Source: Archegozetes longisetosus
Taxonomy: Eukaryota > Arthropoda > Arachnida > Sarcoptiformes > Trhypochthoniidae
Direction of reading: 5' to 3'
DNA length: 64,000 nt
NCBI GenBank assembly: GCA_018873245.2
Contig: JAEMBT020000001.1
Location: 15,064,220-15,128,219 of the forward strand
Within the stretch, counting starts at the first letter, position 1; every line of letters starts with the position of its first letter. Of the stretch, positions 50,023 through 62,100 are shown piece after piece. The notes under the pieces are model-generated. The model was not told the origin of the DNA. It saw only the letters and a list, made by a program, of their open reading frames with translations, and did no database searches. The translations under genes and the position numbers were made by a program.

Positions 50023-52500
50023 AAGTCCAGATTAAGATTTTTGGTTAAAGTACACTATTCCAACACACAACACAAACAAACACTTACCATAAATAACGTC
50101 CCAAACACAAGCATAATATGAGCGCCAAAAATTGAATTCATTATATTTTTAATTTATTTATTTATTTACTTATTTTAAATTTAATTTAAATTTTTATGTT
50201 TTTAATCTAATTTATTTTTAATTTTGTTTTATAAAGTTTAGGGAGGCCTTACAGAGTTTAGGGCTGTTTGAAAGGATCAGTGTATATTTTAGAAATGTGA
50301 TCACCAGAGACAACTTTCTAGGACTAAAAACTTGCAAAAATAGGACAAAAAATAGGAATTAAAATTTTTTATGCTATTCTTTCCAAAATTACACTTTTCT
50401 AGAATTGATATTGATAAGTAAAGTTAGTTTTCTCTCGAAAACACATTAAAACATATAATATTCATGTGTTCGATAGTTTTGAGTGTCATATTGTGGCGTT
50501 TTCTGAAAGAATATCTTTGTATTTACTGAAAGAGCGTTCGACGTCTACCGAAACGAGTGGTGCATATCTTGTCTTCAACTTGAAATCATGATCAGTATTT
50601 TCAGTCAATTTTCTCAAGTCCGGATTCTTAATTAAAGACTTTCTCAGTTTTTCTAAGCTATTGCATCTAAGTTTCTGTTCCACACTTTTTAGAATTTCCA
50701 TTTTTTCGTTACTTTCTACCCTGATTTTTCAGATCTTCAATTGCTTTTATGAAATAATTCTTATCTCGAATGTCTAACAAACTATCCTTCAAAGTATCAC
50801 TAGTTATTAGTTTTTGCGCTGATTTTATAGCTTCACTAGAATTGGGCAAATCATTGATGAAGTCTTTAATTTTTGTATAATTTTCAGCGTAATAAAAGGC
50901 TGCCTTCAGCCATGAACCCCAACAGGTGACCACTGGCTTTGGAGAGAGACAAGCCTGTTTTTTGCTTAAATTGATATTCCCTTAGCGGCGATTTAATCGT
51001 TATTTTCTTGAATAAAGCTATCAATGAATTTATTTTTGTTATCTTCTGATATTTTATGGCAAACTCTATGTAATGCGTGGACAATACATGTAATGTGATG
51101 TAAGTTCGGGAAAACTCTTTCAACCCATTCATTGACTTAAGCATATATGAAGCCTGATCTGACACTACAAGCCAAACACGATCGTAATGAGTATTTTTAG
51201 GCCAAATCATTCTCAGAGAATCCGTTAAACATTGAGAAGCTGTTTTGTTATTAGTTTGATCTACAAAATTAGTCGATATTAACATAGGCTTCGATCAATT
51301 TCCATTGAGTACCGACGAGAACATTAATTACATATCTGCTAGGCTTATCCGTCGTTTCGTCGACAATAAGATAAATAGGATTATCACCTTAAACTTCTCT
51401 TATATTTGAAATTACATTTTCATATATTTTTGTCACATAACTCTGTCTTAAATTCTGTGGCGTTGAGATATAGCGTTTCATATATTTCTTGAAGAACTCT
51501 CTCAATGACTGTTTATCCAATTTATCTAATGGTATATTCTACTCAACGAACGCTTTCGTTAAATACACAAAAAATCAATTCGAAATTGATTGTTTTCCAT
51601 TCTTTTCAATGAAATCTCAATGAATTCTTGAGTTGTCATTATTCTCTTTCATATCATTAAGTTTATTAGTATCTAAATGCATATTAACGTTATGTATACC
51701 ATGTTTGTGATCAAAAGATCTTTTTAACGCACGATTTACACATCAATTTATTACTTATTACTTCCAACTCTTTGGGATATTTTGCAACAACATTTTTAAG
51801 TTTTAGATCTATCGATGACTTAACTTTTGGCATTATTGAGTTGTCAACAAATAAACTTAAGACGCTATTTGTTTAATTGTATAAACTTTAAAATTTTTAC
51901 TAAAATGGTGATGTGATTGATTGTTAACATTAAAATACTTATACTCGAAACAGGTTTTAGCTCTATTTTAAAGTACAAAAGCTTATCAGTAAGTACAAAA
52001 TGAGTAAACATTAGTCTATTGAAGAAAATTGAACTTTATTACCAAAAATTATGATTTTTAGGAGTTATAGTATTGAAAATAAGGAAAATAGGTTTTATAG
52101 TGCGGAAATTCAAAAATGCCTAAAGATAGAATTTATAGAAAAACAAATACAGGCTCGAATTACTCGTTATTTCGAGATCGGGACTCATTTCCTAAAGCCC
52201 TAGCGATTCGATCAACGATTAAAAACTAGGATTTTCCTACAAAGTTGCGTCTTTGGTGATCACACATTAACTTAAACTTCTCCCCTGTAGTTAGTTCATA
52301 TCAATTAAATCTTTTTTCATACATGAACTTTGAGAAGTAGGCTCCATTCTGTTCATCAGTTAAATTTCGAGGGAGTGTAACCTTCAAACAGCCCCACATC
52401 CTCTCCACTGTCTGTCTGGTTTGTGCTTGGGACATTATTAATGGTGTTTATGTTTTTGTCGTGTGCTGGAATAATAAACTTTAACCAGATTTTTAATTTA
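50023..52500 (-). mobile_element. hAT-like DNA transposon, about 2.5 kb, inactive
   Basis: Two sets of inverted repeats enclose a hAT transposase relic. The outer set pairs gattaagatttttggttaaa near 50030 with its near-complement near 52490, together with ccaacacacaacac against gtcgtgtgctgg. The inner set pairs tagggctgtttgaaagg at 50259 with the complement near 52395. No clean 8-bp duplication was seen, so the true ends are uncertain. Confidence 0.65.
50486..51833 (-). pseudogene. hAT transposase relic (BED-like N-terminus to C-terminal dimerisation region)
   Basis: An ATG at 51833 begins MPKVKSSIDLKL. About 25 codons on, LMCKSCVKK begins a BED-like zinc finger whose His part follows after a frameshift. 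IYLIVDETTDKPSRYVI near 51380 contains a DETTD-type catalytic region. An open part at 51285-50884 has VWLVVSDQASYMLKSMNGL and then the family's HxxxR-type region in drifted form. TCWGSWLKAAFYYAENY follows near 50920, and VSVDVERSFSKYKDILSEN at about 50560-50500 is the C-terminal dimerisation motif. At least five stops or shifts break it. The order and motifs match hAT family enzymes that also gave rise to CGGBP1-like genes. Confidence 0.75.
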
Positions 52501-52918
52501 TATAAAAACTACAATATAATAAAATTTGCTTAAATTTAACTATAATTAACATATGATTTGTGAGAGTTGTTGATAGTGTATTTTAATGTAATAAGATAAA
52601 CTCAAAGGTTTGCTTGAATTAAACTTCCTTCTAGAAAATTACATTGCTTAAATATCTTTTTATTAATTTAATATCGTATTTAATTACACTATTACGACTA
52701 TATTCATCACAGAATAAATTGAAAAACAATAGTTCATGATTTATAAGTTCAAATAGTAATTAAATACTATAAATAAAAGAATTTAGGAAAGTATAATTAC
52801 ATGACAAGTCAAATTTTTACATCCTACAATATTTTTAAACAATTTCATTTTTGATTCTAATGTTAATAATGTATTTCTTTATATAAAACTTTACTAAAAT
52901 CACCATTATACTTAAGCC

Positions 52919-55900
52919 TTATTTCTTTTCATTTTTCTCATTTTTCGTCAAATAATAATAATAGATTAGTATCAAAAAACCCTTAAGAATTCAGAATATT
53001 CGTTAGAATAATATTTTCATTTACTTTGAAAACTTACTTGAATCCCGTTAAGTAAAATGAATAAATATGAGAAGAAATTCCAAATATGATGAATATATAG
53101 TATAAATGAAAGCCATGTAAATCCCATAACAGCAAACAAGCCGACAAAACTTAATATTCTTCTCTTTTTCGCAATAAAATCTTCACCAATCCTCAAATTG
53201 AACTGATTCCCACCGCAAAAGTTGATTCTTAATGTAATTATTACTAAAACCATGTTTGCTAACATAACCAATATAACTGGCCCTGATTTTTAAATAAATA
53301 CAAAATAAGATATGTAATCATATGAATTTTTGGCGACTACCCTTCTAGTTTTCGAAACTTTACTGTAAGAGCAAATGTTAACAGAAAATAATAAACATCA
53401 TAATTATAGTTATAATAATCCTCACTTTCACCTTTGCTGTTCAAAATCACTAATTTCAAAATAATATTTTATGAATTTTTACACTAAGTAAAAAGAGACT
53501 TCTTTAAAAGACTATTAATTGAAACAACTATAAGAGCTAGGCTTATTTTATGAACTTATAGTAATTTTGGTAATACTAATTTCTATACGACAAAGTATTT
53601 ATCATAATTTAATTCTCAAATGAATTTATGAGAATTTTAAAAAGTAGACAAGTTATATTAAATCCAAACTTTTATAGAAATTTCATCACAGAATACTAAG
53701 TTAAATAAAATTGAAATAAAGCGATAATATAATTATCCAGTTAATTGTAAATTGAACTTAAAAAAATACTAATGAGGGAGGGTATCGAAGTGTAAATCTT
53801 AGAATTTGATAAAAATTGCGTCAAACTAATTTCGAGCCGCTTGTTTCAAATATCGAATTTATTTTTGCAGAAAGTTACACCTTGACTCTCAAAACTTATG
53901 TAATATTCCAGAATTTTCTAGAACATTCTAGAAACCTATGAATTGTTTCAGAAAAATCTAGAGTATTCTAAAATCTCCCACCAGAATCAGGAGCTTTCTG
54001 GAAAACATGCATTTTGATATAAAAGGAGCCCACTGTACAGAAGTGATCAATGTTTAGTTGAGAAAAATTTTCACTATTGTTTTTAAATTTTGCTCTAGTG
54101 CTTTTTTTATTGTTTTTTTTTATTAAAAATGCCAAGAATAAACTCTAAAACTGTCGCCAAATTAGTGTTTGAAGCCATTAGGAGTAAATATGATTCAAGC
54201 GAGCCAAACTCAAAAGATTTGGAGTTATGTGACTATATAATAGGTACGATTTAAGATTTTTTCATTTTTTATTGTTGATAATTTTCATTTTACAGATATT
54301 TATTTGTGCTTCAAGTTCCCGTATTTTTACTTAAAAGAAAGTTCATCACTTTGTTTTGATAAAATTGAACCTGAATACGAACCTGACGATGAATTTAATT
54401 ATGACTAAGTTGACCCAGATTAAGGGATTACATTAAGGCAAAAGATAGAGGTTGTTGATTATTGGAAAAGTACTCAAAAAAGCAAAAGGAAATTCTCATC
54501 AGTTTAAGCTAACTTTCGCTTTTTAGCTAATGAGTCCCAATTATTCGATACGAGGAGCAAGTTCAAAATTATGGAACACGGAAGGATAAGCTTAAAATCA
54601 TATAGGATCATACATTGGATGAGTTTAAAAGTGTAATGCGGAAAATGTTACCAGTTCGTGACAATGATACTCGGAGATGGACAACTTCAAAAGTGAGAAC
54701 TTTAGAATTTCGTTCATTTTACTGCATCAAAATTTTGGTCATGGAAATTTAAATCAACCAATCGGATACATTCAAGAAAAAATCAAATTTGTTACGCCTA
54801 GTTATCTTTAAGATGATCACATCATTGGCGTTGTCAAGTTATTTGTGGACCCATCAAAAGTTCTTCCTTCGAATTGTCAGTCTAACCATATTTTCAATAC
54901 AGACCAATCTGGCTTCATATATGAGCTCCACTCAACCAGAACGCTCAGTTTTATAGGAGAAAAATTAGTAGAAACATCAATTAGATCTGTTAACGCAACA
55001 ACTCATTCATATACGATCCAACCTACGATCACATTGGAAAGTAAACTTTTATCACCTTTATTTGTCTTCAAGAAGTTGGTGAAAGCTTTGAGCCACATGT
55101 TGAATAAAATTTATTCCAATGTCAAACGTATTGGTTAATTTGTTTAGGAAAAATGAAGTAGAATCTTGTAAAAATATGGTACAAAGACACGCTAATTCCA
55201 TCATTTAAAAAAGTTTCCTGTTCCCAGATCTATGATCTCGTCATTCTGATTAGCAGATGATACAAGGATTATTTTCTATTGGTACCTCTTGAGATATTCT
55301 CAAAGTTCTCCCTAAAACAACCCCCTTCAACCATTAGATGTATATTTCTTCCGTCAATGGTAGATATTCGCAAAACGTGTGTATAATACAGTTATACTTA
55401 ATGCATTAGATGTTGATCTGTACGATCGGTATGACATTATCAAGTTACACTCTTTGATTCACAATTAACTTTCGTCTCCGCGATTTGGAAAAATAATTAT
55501 ATATTCGTGGTACAGATCAGGATATTTATCTGAAAATTCTGGTAAATTTGACAATGTTAATAAGTTTTTAGTTTAAATAAGCAAATTTGTTAACAAGATT
55601 GCCCACAATGTTCAGAAGGAATTTTCATCAACTGTAGTTGGTATACCAAACCCCTTTGCTTCACACACTTTTTTTTATAGATTATCATTTTTGTAACACT
55701 TTTGAGGGCTAAGTTCTAACTTTCTGCAAAAATTAATTCGATATTTGAAATCAGCGTCTCTGGATTAGTTTATGCCAAAATTTTCTTCAAATTCTAAGAT
55801 TTACACTTCTATACCTTGTTAAACATCATTTGAATCATAAAATGACCAAATCTATTGACTATTATTCATCTATTAATTAGTATTTTAAATGTTTAAATTT

Positions 55901-58900
55901 TGAAATTAGCTCAATTAAGTAATAAATCAGAATCGAGCTTTCAATACCAATAAAATGTCAACTATACTTAATTGTATAGTTGATATTTTATTGGTATTGA
56001 AAGCTCGATTTTGATTTATTACTTAATTGAAATAAGATAACAAAAGGCAGGAGCTTATGTGAAATTTTTAATAAATATTGATGAAGCTTAAAAGAAATTC
56101 AATCTTGTCGAAATTAATGTTCAGCTCAATTCGCATATGTCAAATTTCTCAGCTGTATGAAATTGTATTCAAATGTGACTGAAAATTTTATGCGATTGAT
56201 TGTAACTTATAGTGAAAATCTTTTCGAAATTCATCACATACGTTAAAAAGTTGTTTTTTCTGTTTATATCAAAATTATTTAATATAAACCTATAGACATT
56301 TTGATATCATTTTAAAGAATAGAATAATAGAAATAATTCTATATCATACACATGTCTGTCGCCTGCATATTTCGCGCATGATGAGTATTTTTATAGTGAT
56401 AGACCTTTGCAAAATTTGCTGTTTCGTTTAATAAATGTCATTTGGTTATGTATGATATATTATTTTAAAATAGAGATCATAAACTAATATTTTGTCATAC
56501 GAAAAGAAATTTTTAAAATTTTATCTAATATTTATAAGAACTCGAACTCATGCTCCAGCAGGCTTCTATCGGAAAATTTAGAAAATCTTGTTGTATGGTC
56601 TGTAAATCTTTTGTTGATCATTTTCCTACAACCATGTTTTAGTAAATGAACTATTCTCTAGAATATATTATGCATGATATTTATTGGGCGAAGTATAACA
56701 AAATTTGCAAAAGTCTATCATTCTATACAATAAACATGTTACACACGAAATATGCAGGCGACAGACTGGTGTATGATATAGAAATATTTCTACTATTCTA
56801 TTCATTAAAATGATATTAAAATGTCTATAGGTTTGTATTAAATAAATATGAAAAACAGAATAAACAACTTTCAATTTATAGGATATGAACTTTGAAAAGA
56901 TTATCAGGTTAGAGTTTAATTTTTGGGGCCCACATCGTGAGGTCGATTTTAGGGATTCTCAAGGGCGGTAAGTTCATTTACCGATGTTCCGAGCTTGATA
57001 ACCTATGGCGTTCCCGAGAAAATCGCACTTTTATATTTCACTTCCACTATTTGGCGGAACTGGCATTATTGTTATTAGGAACCATAGAAAACAGCTACAT
57101 CTGTAAAAATTTTATACCATAAGCGATTCCTTACAAAACTGGTCATCATTACTTTTGTTTATAAACAGTGAGGACTTGTTTATATTACCTTATTTCAGTT
57201 TGTGATATTTTTTGTAAGTTTTACACTTTCGAAGTACAGAAAGTTATGAACATTTTTTCATCCAATTCGCCTTTTTGGTTTCTAGTTTCGCTCTTTTGTT
57301 TGGCCTGAATTGCATGGTATTCGGTTGTTAAATTTTAATTACCGCTTTCAAACCAAGGATGTAGCCGTAAATTTTTGCATGTGTTTCTATCTGATACCTT
57401 CCGAAGATTATATAATTTCAAATGCAAACTGAGCTGCTTGCATATTGCCAATGAGCAAGGAGAATCTTGGCCTTTAATCAGGCTGGAGATTGCTTTGCGT
57501 TAAAAGGAGTAAATGTGGTACCTGTAACTACCGTCGGACTTGAAAATGTCCATCTATTTGCCAGCAAATGTTAACCATTTGGATTTGGCTTTGTTCAGTC
57601 AATCTCATCTGACTTTGACAAGTTCTTCAAGTCTTCCACTGCTTCGCGGTTGGTCTTTCCGTCAGAACAACTGTAGAGAACCTTGCGATCTCTACGAAGA
57701 GTCATCGATTAGTTCAATTTAGCTCGACAAGTCTCTAAACATTTTAGAGGCGATTCAACAATAATTGGGTGTCCTGGATTAACCGTAGAAATCAATGAGA
57801 GCCATATATATCGGCGCAAGTTTAACCGTAGACGTCAATGAGATTCATAAAGTTACGTTTTCTATTGATTTTGATGTATAGAAGCCATGTGCGCCACCTA
57901 GCGGGAGATATAAAAGTACGATTTTCTCGGGAATGCCACAGGTTATCGAGCTTGGAACGTCGAGAAATGAATTTACTAACTTCGAGAATCCCTAAAAGTG
58001 ACTCCCGAGTTGAACCTCGAAAGGTAAACTCTAACCGATTTTCATTGTATACATCTGAATTTTTCTTGGATCATAGGTATAATTTTAGCCTGGTATTAGC
58101 TAACTTCCTCGAGTGAATTCAATTAAAGCAGTTGAAATAAAAAATATTCAACCAAATTAAACTCAATACGGGAGCTTATATAATATTAAAGGAAATATTC
58201 AGGTAGGAAAGTTTCGAATTTCTATTATATTACGAGAGCCACAAATATAGCACTTATATCACATCGAGTATTCTTTATGCAAAATATATCAATAGTTTTA
58301 TATTTCATTAAAGAAAAAGAGTAGATATTCTCAACAGATAATTATAATTTTAATACCAATCAACAGCCATATATGAGAGTGATATCGCATCGAAGCTATC
58401 CAGCAGCTATTAAAAAAAATATTAAAATATATAAACATATATACAGTCGATTCCATGACTATCTGTAGTGTTTCAGCTGCTTATAAAATGTGACTAGGTG
58501 ATCCGATTTTGACCAGGTTAGTTTTAAATTAAAGCTTATATAGTCCGGTTTAAATCCCTATGAGCTAGCTAAATTATTATTGAAATTGTAAGAATAAGGC
58601 CCATTTATGTGAAATTTTGGTAATATATATTAGAAAATTTCGGATAATTTTCTATATAAAATATTTAATTAACAACGACGTCATTAATTGGTAACCCGTT
58701 GTAAACATTTATTTGTTTTGACAGTAGAGTGACAATATACTGATAATTTGGTGACAATTTGGTGACACTGACAAATTAGTGACAATAAAAATCGAATGAT
58801 TTTTATTGTCACTAGTTTGTCACTCGATTATTAAAACAAAAAATGTTTACAATGGGTTACCAATTAATGACGTCGTTGTTAATTAACTATTTTATATAGA

Positions 58901-59100
58901 AAATTTTCTTATATAAACTACCAAAATTATACATAAATGAGCCTTATTCCTGCAATTTTAATAATAACTTAGTAAGCTCATAGGGAATTAAACCAGATTA
59001 CATAAGCTTTAATTTAAAACTAACCCGGTCAAAATCAGCTGAAACATCACCATGGAATCAAGTGTATATATTTATATTTATATATATATATATATTTATA

Positions 59101-59149
<49 letters not shown>

Positions 59150-62100
59150 TATATATATATATATACTTATATTTATATGTATATATCATCTGTAAAAGGG
59201 TCGCTGGTAGTTTTGTAAAAAGAAAATTTCTAGAAATTTTACATCACTTGTCGCTGGCTTATAGTGGTTAGCGAGTCGAACCTTGGGGCGGAGGTCCCAG
59301 GTTCAAACCTCGTTGTCACTATACTTCTTTGACAGCGACACGCTGGCCCCATGTCTTAAATTATAACCGCCTATAGCACAACGTACATGCCCCGCCTAAC
59401 CGCCTCGAAAATCTCACTATGTAAATGAGGCTCGAGTGAGTCTCCCGGAAAGGTGTTGGGCCCGCGTAAGTCTCCCGAAAGAGAGGGAAACGCATAAAAA
59501 TGAAATTAAATATCATATGTATATACAGTCAACTCAAATCGAATCATTCTCAGAAAAATCCTTATAACTTTTGATTTTCTTGTTCGATTTGAAAAATTTC
59601 AAAAACAGCTTGTTCCCTGAAAATGCTAATTTCCAAAAATATCAAAGAATCTTGGAAAACTCAAAAATGTAATTGCACAAACTCATCTCAAAATCCGACA
59701 TCAAATTTCCAATATAGAACATATGAAAGTTTAAAAAACAGATTTTCAAATATTCAACTATTCAAAAAGTTCAACCTGACAGTTGTACAAAGTCAACTTG
59801 GAAAATTACTTGGGTTTTGATAAAATTACAAAGAGATTTTCGAATTTCGATTATCAAAAATGAATACAATATTGAACGTTATTTTTGTCAATTCTATTGA
59901 ACTGTTTTATTCAAATTTGTTTACATTTAATTGATATCATTTAAATTGAATTGATTTCAAAATGGCTTTTACAACTGAAGAACAAGAGTTGAAATTTCAG
60001 CAATTTATTAAACTTAGAGCAAAAAGAACGCCAAAATCAGTGATTTTGAGGAATGTTGGTAAGAAACTTAATCTTGATAGTAGAATTCTGTTGAATAAGT
60101 TTCAAATTTCAAGGGATAAGTGTACCGACATTTAAAGAGTGGTGTTGTATCGATGATTAAGAAGAGCTGTTCATCAATATCTCACGGACGAGAGGACAAA
60201 ATGCCAAGAAGACTCAAAGAAGGTAGGATCAGTTGTAAAAACCATTTTTTGTAATCAATTCAATTCAATTGAAATCAATTAAATGTAAGCAAATTTGAAT
60301 AAAACGGTTTAATAGAATTGAAAAAATAACGTTCAATATTGTATTCATTTTTGATAGTCGAAATTCGAAAATCTCTTTGTAATTTTATCAAAACCCAAGT
60401 AATTTTACAAGTTGACTTTGTACAACTGTCAGGTTGAACTTTTTGAATAGTTGAATATTTGAAAATCTGTTTTTTAAACTTTCATATGTTCTATATTGGA
60501 AATTTGATATCCGATTTTGAAATTAGTTTGTGTAATTACTTTTTTTAGTTTTCCAAGGTTCTTTTATATTTTTAGAAATTAGCATTTTCAGAGAACAAGC
60601 TGCTTTTGACATTTTTCAAATCGGACAAGAAAATCGAAAGTTATAAGGATTTTTCTGAGAAAGATTTGATCTGAGTTGACTGTATATACATATTATATGT
60701 AAACAGAGTATTTCATCTCTAATTTCTGATTGTAATCGACCATAACTTTTGAACCAATAAAGATAGAGCCAAATGGTTTAAACAAAAATAAGCTTGAGAT
60801 CTTCGGAAAATAGTTGGCTAGAGACATTACCCCAGTGGTGCCCCTTATGCTACTGCAAAAACGGCTTTTGCGGAAGCTTCCGATTTGCTATGAAAATGAG
60901 CTTGAAAAAGTCTGATGGTCATTGTAGTTAATAGAGAATTTGAAGATGCTATTATTCTCGAAGTTTCAGTAGTATCGAAGTTTAAATTTCAGAGTTTGAT
61001 AAAAATTTTTCTATAAACTAACTTTGGTGTCCTGATCATAAATATCAAGTTAATTTTTGCTTAAAGTGAATGCTTCACACTGATCCAATCGTTTTCATGG
61101 CTGCCTTCTTAATAGTCATTATTTCCTATAAATTAAGTACTAGCTAAGTCAAAATAGATACAATTTGACTTTCAAAAATGCCTACAAAACGCACACAAAC
61201 ATTAAAATGCCCAATTTTAAAAAATTATTTATAGAGCCTCATCACTATTCCTTCATTAAATCCTCTTGGCTCGCTTCACAAATTTATATGAAAGTTTAAG
61301 TCTCTCGTACTATTAAATAAAATTTTCAAATTGGGAATTTAATGTTTGTGATTGTTTTGTAATCGATTTTACAAATGTGAGCGTGGACTAATTTAGGGAA
61401 AGTGGCCTTGTATCTATATTCTATATATGAGTGTCCTAGATTGAATGGGAGCTAGTATGTGGATGAAAACCTAGTTTCCCGTATTTAACCAATATGTTAA
61501 CGGTACATGTTAAATTCTATATTATATTTTAGGACCAGAACGTTCTAACAGCAAGAGCTCCGTAACTATGAGCCCAAGTGTATAGTCAGCCCTCAGCCTC
61601 GTTCAACAACCACTTCAGGCGACTATCCGTAAGAAAGTACCCAATCAATTAAAATTAAAACGCATTTCAAATAGACTTGAATTGATCTTTCATGGTCAAA
61701 ATCATATCTACTTCCACCAAAATAGTACTTAATTTGTAGGAAGCAGTAGCTTCTATGAAGGAGGCTATAAATCTGCTCGAGTCAGTATGAAGCCTTCACT
61801 TTAAGCAAAAGATAAACTTGATATTCGTGATCAGGACCTTAATTTTAGTTAATAAAAATTTTTTATCAAATTCTGAAATTTGCACTTGACCCCCTCCATC
61901 GTGAGTCATTATCAAAAGTTGTAGTAGCTCAGCTTGATGGTCTAAGCTGCAAATCAACTCACTATTGTTCTTTGGCAATTTAAGCCACTTATCGACATTG
62001 CAAGAGCTTCGTCTGCTTTCATAGCATACACCACGAGAAATTGAAGCTAGTCTTTGTGTACTTGGCCAAGTTTATACTGGATGCCCTCGGCTACCCTGAA

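Noticed and set aside
59062..59271. 69-codon Tyr/Ile frame
   Set aside because: Translation of the (TA)n tract.
59249..59322. Functional tRNA gene
   Set aside because: A and B boxes are present, but acceptor and T-stem pairing is poor and a SINE body follows.
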